From contig JAITRD010000137.1 in NCBI GenBank assembly GCA_031288575.1, forward strand, positions 1 through 7,095: 7,095 bases of DNA, written 5' to 3'. The stretch comes from Treponema sp. (GTDB lineage Bacteria > Spirochaetota > Spirochaetia > Treponematales > Breznakiellaceae). Positions 1-4,123 of the stretch are shown here, in pieces. How positions within the stretch are numbered: position 1 is the stretch's first letter; each line of letters starts with the position of its first letter. Below the pieces are notes generated by a model that searched no databases, was not told the origin of the DNA, and saw only the letters and a program-made list of their open reading frames with translations. Made by a program: the position numbers and the translations under genes.

Positions 1-13
1 AAACGGTATTTTA

Positions 14-38
14 GTTTCATAAAACTTCCTCATGAAAC
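14..38. repeat. Small inverted repeat, 7-bp arms
   Basis: GTTTCAT at 14-20 is the exact reverse complement of ATGAAAC at 32-38, with an 11-base loop. There is no T-tract after it, so a terminator is not supported. It could be a weak hairpin or an operator-like site; chance is also possible in such A+T-rich DNA. Confidence 0.3.
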
Positions 39-48
39 GAGACGAATA

Positions 49-79
49 AATTCCTTCAAATTTATGTTTTAAAGGAATT
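49..79. repeat. Inverted repeat, 8-bp arms
   Basis: AATTCCTT at 49-56 is perfectly reverse-complementary to AAGGAATT at 72-79, separated by a 15-base loop. A weaker imperfect hairpin (83-90 with 97-104, one mismatch) follows directly. No T-run follows on the + strand. The role is unknown. Confidence 0.35.
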
Positions 80-206
80 CTGCCGGCAAAAGGCTGTTTG
101 GCGGGGCATGAAAATAAACACATTTAATAAACTGATAGCAAGTAAAAATCAGATGAGTCTTGTTTTTGCAGCCTAAAAAAATGAATTACCCATCTTTAGC
201 CAAAGC

Positions 207-334
207 AATACCATCCCCTTCTCTAAAAATCCAAAACAGTTCAGAAATAATATACCGGAACTGTTTTACCTTACTTTAAGCATAGTGTTGTCTATTCGCC
301 GCCGTCAAAGGCAAGTAAAAACAAGGATGGTATT
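207..334. repeat. Outer 10-bp inverted repeat enclosing a second hairpin
   Basis: AATACCATCC at 207-216 is the exact reverse complement of GGATGGTATT at 325-334. The 108 bases between the arms contain the separate hairpin at 233-267 and a 6-base complementary pair (TTACTT near 272-277 with AAGTAA near 313-318). Beyond the arms, an imperfect match continues outward to AAAAAAAT at 175-182 and ATTTTTTT at 363-370, so the symmetric block may span about 175-370. Several C:A mismatches next to the arms would become G:U pairs in a - strand transcript. The structure fits a folded non-coding RNA or a short decayed inverted-repeat element; neither is proven. Confidence 0.45.
233..267. terminator. 10-bp hairpin with A/T tails, possible bidirectional terminator
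   Basis: AAAACAGTTC at 233-242 pairs perfectly with GAACTGTTTT at 258-267 around a 15-base loop. Because the arms begin with AAAA and end with TTTT, each strand reads as a short core stem (CAGTTC/GAACTG) followed by Ts, the layout of a weak bidirectional intrinsic terminator. The core is only 6 bp and half G+C, and the loop is long, so termination would be inefficient. It might instead be an operator or part of the larger folded structure at 175-370. Confidence 0.35.
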
Positions 335-431
335 ACTTTTAAAATTTTGGTAGAATCTTTTTATTTTTTTGCCCTTCAAATAAATCCCGAGCCAAGCCTT
401 TACCGCCTAAACCTCCCCCGCCCGGTCATTT

Positions 432-459
432 TTGTTACGCTTCAATATTTGGCGATAAA
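432..459 (+). promoter_or_regulatory. Weak candidate promoter of the transporter gene
   Basis: TTGTTA (432-437) and GATAAA (454-459) are separated by 16 bases and loosely resemble -35 and -10 hexamers of the housekeeping sigma factor. Transcription would start near 466, giving a leader of about 60 bases before the ATG at 526. TATAAA at 503-508 is a better -10 but has no properly spaced -35; TTGAAA at 489-494 is only 8 bases away. This is a guess from weak matches. Confidence 0.18.
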
Positions 460-525
460 AGTAAACGCAGACGCCCTATGCCCCTCCCTTGAAAAGCTTG
501 CCTATAAAGTCAATACTTGTTAAAT

Positions 526-2808
526 ATGACTGTTGCACTTTCGCCTTATCGCCTCGGTAAAGCCCGGGAAGTGTATAATATTTTTAACGTTTTTAACGCC
601 CTTTCCTGGACCTTTCTGGTAGGAAACATCATTACTATTTTTGCCATGCGGCTTGATGTTTCTTCTACCTATATAGGATCCATCAACGCCTTGCTTTACG
701 TGGCCTTTTTTTTCCTTCCCGTGGGGAAAATCTTTGCGGAACGGTTTAAAATAATCAGCATCTTCAGCTTCGCCTGGATCGGGCGGGCGGTTTGCATGGC
801 CCCGGTGGTTATTGCCCCAATCGCGGCGGTCCTGGGACACCGGGAACTTGCCCTGAGCCTTACCATTCTTGGGGTGGGCCTCTTTCATATTATCCGGGGA
901 ATCGGCATGATCGGCAACAACCCGGTATTAAGCACCCTTTCCGCCGGGCCCGACCGGGGCAGCTACATGACCCAGATCCAGATCATCAACAGCGCCGTGG
1001 GGATGTTTGCCGGCTTTATTATCGCCATTGTGCTGGGGAGGGAACCGCCGCTCTATTTGTATTCCGTTATCATAGCGGTCGGTATCGGCTGCGGAATCTT
1101 TAGCGGGATTTTGGTGCGGAAAATTCCCGAACCCTCCGTCACGGAAAGCGGCAAAAAAATAAACCCTATCGGCATCTTCCGGGAGGCCCTGTCCGAGCCA
1201 AACCTGAGACAGTTTGTGATAATTCTTTTCCTCGTTGCCCTTATCTCCGGAGTATCCCGGGCCTTTATCATTGTCTATTCCCGGGAGGTGTTTGCGCAAA
1301 ACGACGGCATGGTTTCCCTCTATTCGGTCTTCGGCGGGCTGGGAAGCCTGATAATAGGGATGCTGATTAAATTTCTCGTTGACCGGATCGGCGCGAAACC
1401 CCTTTTTATTATATGCATCATTATCGGCCTTATCAGCATGGTCCCCATCGTCTTTTTCCCCGCCGGGGCGGTCAGTAACCTGTCCACGGCAATTTTATTC
1501 CTTTCTTTTTTGTTTTTTATGCTGAATTTTGGATTCCTCGGTGCCGAGGGAATTGCCCAGACCTATTTTCTTGGCTTAGTCCCCCTGGAATTGATGATGG
1601 ACATGGGGATCCTCTATTTTTTCATCTTTGGAATTTCCGGGGCCGGGGGTTCATTGCTTGGGGGGCTGCTGCTGGACATTCTGGCGGCCCTTAACATCGA
1701 GAAATTTATCGCCTTTAAAATTCTTTATATTATACTGATAGGCCTTGCGGTCTTCACCCTGTTTCTCCAGCGGAAACTTACCCCCCTAGGGGCACTTCCC
1801 TTTAAAGGTGCCCTGAAGGTGCTATTTTCCGTCCGAGATTTGCAGGCTATTTCGCTCCTGGACCGGTTAAACAAAACCCGGGATTCCGAAGAAGAGGAAG
1901 CCCTCCTGGGGGCCCTCCATGATACCCCCTCGCAGCTTTCCATGAAGGGGCTCCTGAACCGGGCAAAATCTCCCCGCCTGGCGATCCGCCAGGAATCCCT
2001 GCGGGCCATGGAAGCCCTGGAAACCCTGAGCCCCGATGCCGAAAAGGCTCTTATAGAAGATATTATCAATAACCCCTACACGACCGCCTATATATCCGCC
2101 CGCATCCTGGGAAACCATAAATGTTTTGCCGCCATACCTATCCTGCGGGAATTGGCCTCCTCCCGGGATTATATGCTTGCCGGAGAAGCTATCATTGCCC
2201 TGGCAAACTTGAAGGACGAAGCTTTCCTGCCCCATATTGAGCGGATTATCTCTAAAACCAAAAACCCCCGGCTTAAAATCATGGGGGTAGAGGCCTTCGG
2301 AATTTACCAGTCCCCCAATTCCCTTTCGGTACTCCTGGACATCCTCCGGGGGGCTGATCCGCCTCCCTATCTTCGGGATGAGGTGGTCCTGGCTATGGCC
2401 AGTATTTTAGATGTGGAGAACCAATTTTACCCCCTTCTGATCCGTTTCCTGGAGGACCCCTCCCTGATCAGCGCCCTGACCGCGGACGAGGTCGAGAAGG
2501 CCGCCGAATTTTGCCGCACGGGGACAGGCGGCTGGTTCCTCCGGAAAAAACCCGGTTTAAACGCCCTCAATAAACAGGCAAAAGCCTTCTCCCCCGCGGT
2601 CCAGAACTACATCAAAGACCGCCAGGGCGCATCCTTCTCCCGGTGGATCCTGGAACTCCCCGATGAGTTCTGTCAAACCATTCTCCAGGTGGTGCTCTCC
2701 GAGGCGGTGCTGGACGACGAACTTGTCTCCTATGACCGTCTGCGGCTTCTCATTGTCCACTGGGCAGCCCAGGAACTTAAAACGTGGGCGCAAAAGCTCA
2801 AGCAATAG
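526..2808 (+). CDS. MFS transporter-like membrane protein with C-terminal HEAT-like repeats
   Basis: Probable inner-membrane transporter of the major facilitator superfamily; the substrate cannot be told. Numbered from ATG 526 (760 aa), about 12 hydrophobic helices lie between residues ~24 and ~413, split by a hydrophilic loop near 198-227 (consistent with a 6+6 fold). After helix 8, FLVDRIGAKP (~283-292) resembles MFS motif A; the equivalent loop after helix 2 (PVGKIFAERFKI) is degenerate. Residues ~415-760 are soluble and probably cytoplasmic. About four helix pairs between ~470 and ~645 look like HEAT repeats (SPRLAIRQESLRAMEAL, MLAGEAIIALANL, PRLKIMGVEAFG, YLRDEVVLAMASIL). The last ~110 residues are not recognised. 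Ordinary MFS proteins are ~400-450 aa, so the tail is a true extension. The start is uncertain: TTG at 517 is in frame, 505-507 is an in-frame stop, and neither start has a clear Shine-Dalgarno. MFS assignment is fairly firm, HEAT moderately so. Confidence 0.85.
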   Translation: MTVALSPYRLGKAREVYNIFNVFNALSWTFLVGNIITIFAMRLDVSSTYIGSINALLYVAFFFLPVGKIFAERFKIISIFSFAWIGRAVCMAPVVIAPIAAVLGHRELALSLTILGVGLFHIIRGIGMIGNNPVLSTLSAGPDRGSYMTQIQIINSAVGMFAGFIIAIVLGREPPLYLYSVIIAVGIGCGIFSGILVRKIPEPSVTESGKKINPIGIFREALSEPNLRQFVIILFLVALISGVSRAFIIVYSREVFAQNDGMVSLYSVFGGLGSLIIGMLIKFLVDRIGAKPLFIICIIIGLISMVPIVFFPAGAVSNLSTAILFLSFLFFMLNFGFLGAEGIAQTYFLGLVPLELMMDMGILYFFIFGISGAGGSLLGGLLLDILAALNIEKFIAFKILYIILIGLAVFTLFLQRKLTPLGALPFKGALKVLFSVRDLQAISLLDRLNKTRDSEEEEALLGALHDTPSQLSMKGLLNRAKSPRLAIRQESLRAMEALETLSPDAEKALIEDIINNPYTTAYISARILGNHKCFAAIPILRELASSRDYMLAGEAIIALANLKDEAFLPHIERIISKTKNPRLKIMGVEAFGIYQSPNSLSVLLDILRGADPPPYLRDEVVLAMASILDVENQFYPLLIRFLEDPSLISALTADEVEKAAEFCRTGTGGWFLRKKPGLNALNKQAKAFSPAVQNYIKDRQGASFSRWILELPDEFCQTILQVVLSEAVLDDELVSYDRLRLLIVHWAAQELKTWAQKLKQ

Positions 2809-2814
2809 GATAAT

Positions 2815-2858
2815 TTGCCCTAAAAGGGGGTAACAGCCTCCGAGGTAATAAATTTACC
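2815..2858 (+). promoter_or_regulatory. Two small hairpins in the 121-base gap between the + strand genes
   Basis: TTGCCC (2815-2820) can pair with GGGTAA (2828-2833, one G:T pair), and GGTAA (2844-2848) pairs perfectly with TTACC (2854-2858). The GGTAA at 2829-2833 could instead pair with the same TTACC, so two alternative folds exist. Neither stem is followed by a T-run, so a standard terminator is not supported and the downstream gene may be read from the same transcript. No good promoter is visible in the gap. Regulatory meaning is speculative. Confidence 0.2.
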
Positions 2859-2929
2859 GCCTGAATCGCGGATCAAATTTAGCCTTTACTCATGCGCTAA
2901 ATCCGGGCTATGCTGGGGCCGTACCGGTC

Positions 2930-4123
2930 ATGAGCAAACCAAAATACAGCCTGGAAATACTGCAATCCATTACCGATGTTTCCGCGGAAAGCTGGAACAG
3001 CCTGGTAACGCCGGAGACTATTCCCTTTCTCGAATGGGAATGGCTGGCGGCCCTGGAAGAATCGGGCAGCATAAGCCCGGAAACCGGCTGGCATCCCCTT
3101 CACTTCTGCATCCTGGAGGGAGGCCGGCTTACCGCGGCGGCGCCTTTTTACCTTAAAACCGGCAGCGACGGGGAATATGTGTACGATTATTTCTGGGCGG
3201 AAGCGGTTCAATCCCTGGGCCGCAAATGGTATCCCAAGCTGGTCGGCGCTCCGGCGGTTACTCCCGCAGAGGGTTACCGTTTTCTCCATGCCCCCGGCGC
3301 CGACGGGGAGGCCTTAAGCGCCCTCATCCTGGGGTCCGCGGAAAGGATCTGCCGCAAAAACGGCGTCGTAAGCCTTAATCTCCTTTTCGCCGATCCCGCG
3401 TGGTCCCGGGCCCTGCCGCGGCTGGGCTATACCCCCTGGGAACATTCCCACTATGTCTGGGAAAACCCCGGATACGCCAATTTTGAGGATTACCTTGCGC
3501 TTTTTTCAAAAAACCAGCGGAAAAATATCCGCAAGGAGTACCGGCACCATGGGGAACAGGATATCGCCATCAGGATTATCAACGGCGAAGACGCGGAGGA
3601 AGAAAGCTTCCGCCGTATGTTCGAGCTTTTTACCATTACCAACGACAAATTTTACCCCTGGGACGCCCGCTGGGTCAACGAGGACTTTTTTCTCCGGCTG
3701 GAAAAAACCTACCGCCGGGGCGTTGCCTTTGTTGAGGCCAGCCGTAACGGAAGCGGCGAAGTTTTAGCCATGGCCTTCCTGGTCCGCAAGGGGGACAAAA
3801 TCTGGGGCCGTTACTGGGGCGCCTATGAGGAAATCCGGGATCTTCACTTTGCGGTTTGTTATTATGCCCCTATGGACTGGTGCATCCAGCAGGGGATAAG
3901 GATCTTTGATCCCGGCGCCGGCTCTCCCCATAAAATCAGGCGGGGCTTCCGGGCGGTAAGCAACCGGAGCTGGCATAAATTTTTCGATCCCCTTCCGGAA
4001 CGGCTTTTTAAAGACAATATCGACGGGATAAATCAATACGAAAAGGAAAAGCGCCAGGCCCTGAATGCCGAACTGCCCTTCAAGGGGCATCCAAAAAGCG
4101 GGGATCTTCCCGGAGGCTTATGA
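2930..4123 (+). CDS. FemAB-like N-acyltransferase-fold protein (PF04339/COG3146 type)
   Basis: Matches from memory the FemAB-like family formerly DUF482, often labelled 'peptidogalycan biosynthesis protein' or GNAT family N-acetyltransferase. Members are soluble, ~380-400 aa, and their reaction is not established; this one is 397 aa. Family landmarks appear in order: IPFLEWEWLAALEESG (31-46), GWHPLH (53-58), GEYVYDYFWAEA (81-92), YPKLVGAPAVTPAEGYRFL (101-119), WENPGYANFEDYL (177-189), RKNIRKEYR (197-205), GRYWGA (293-298), CYY (310-312), and DPGAGSPHKIRRGF (327-340). Two positions look divergent: HFA where the family usually has HFE (306-308), and GAGSPHK where GAQGEHK is usual. No signal peptide or membrane segment is seen. 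ATG 2930 is the only ATG, GTG or TTG start after the in-frame stop at 2849; a GGGG 11 bases upstream is a weak ribosome site. It follows the transporter by 121 bases and overlaps the convergent kinase gene by 6 bases. Family is confident; substrate unknown. Confidence 0.87.
   Translation: MSKPKYSLEILQSITDVSAESWNSLVTPETIPFLEWEWLAALEESGSISPETGWHPLHFCILEGGRLTAAAPFYLKTGSDGEYVYDYFWAEAVQSLGRKWYPKLVGAPAVTPAEGYRFLHAPGADGEALSALILGSAERICRKNGVVSLNLLFADPAWSRALPRLGYTPWEHSHYVWENPGYANFEDYLALFSKNQRKNIRKEYRHHGEQDIAIRIINGEDAEEESFRRMFELFTITNDKFYPWDARWVNEDFFLRLEKTYRRGVAFVEASRNGSGEVLAMAFLVRKGDKIWGRYWGAYEEIRDLHFAVCYYAPMDWCIQQGIRIFDPGAGSPHKIRRGFRAVSNRSWHKFFDPLPERLFKDNIDGINQYEKEKRQALNAELPFKGHPKSGDLPGGL
4093..4112 (-). 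terminator. Candidate intrinsic terminator of the kinase operon, inside the neighbour's coding end
   Basis: Read on the - strand, just after the kinase stop codon, CGGG (4112-4109) and CCCG (4102-4099) form a 4-bp G+C stem around a 6-base loop. One C and then five Ts (4097-4093) follow. The order stem then T-run, 6 bases past the stop, is right for a terminator, but the stem is short. If real, it lies on the antisense strand of the last codons of the FemAB-like gene. Confidence 0.3.

Larger units (their letters stand above)
1..525. other. Intergenic region rich in inverted repeats, no convincing gene
   Basis: This stretch is visibly richer in A+T than the genes to its right and shows no long open frame on either strand. 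It contains at least four perfect or near-perfect inverted repeats (14-38, 49-79, 207-334 and 233-267), A- and T-tracts near 175-182 and 363-370, and a C-rich patch near 411-425. Tiny ATG frames exist (108-176, 22 codons; 181-279, 32 codons), but neither has support beyond a start and a stop. The last ~100 bases should carry the promoter of the transporter gene. The rest could be the 3' end or terminator of a gene to the left, a small RNA, or a decayed mobile element; the sequence alone does not decide. Confidence 0.6.

Noticed and set aside
181..279. 32-codon ATG frame in the first intergenic region
   Set aside because: There is no ribosome site (an A-run precedes it), it crosses the 233-267 hairpin, and the composition is not protein-like.
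1..525. CRISPR array or tRNA gene
   Set aside because: There are no regularly spaced direct repeats and no cloverleaf-like set of arms or TTC-loop sequence; the repeats seen are inverted pairs.
1867..2235. 122-codon open frame on the - strand
   Set aside because: It is opposite the HEAT-like tail of the transporter protein, rich in Gly and Gln from reverse reading of biased codons, and has no start signals.
2885..2914. TTTACT and TATGCT, 18 bases apart, as a promoter for the acyltransferase gene
   Set aside because: Only four of six bases match in each box, and the start of transcription would fall about 10 bases before the ATG, leaving no room for a ribosome site.
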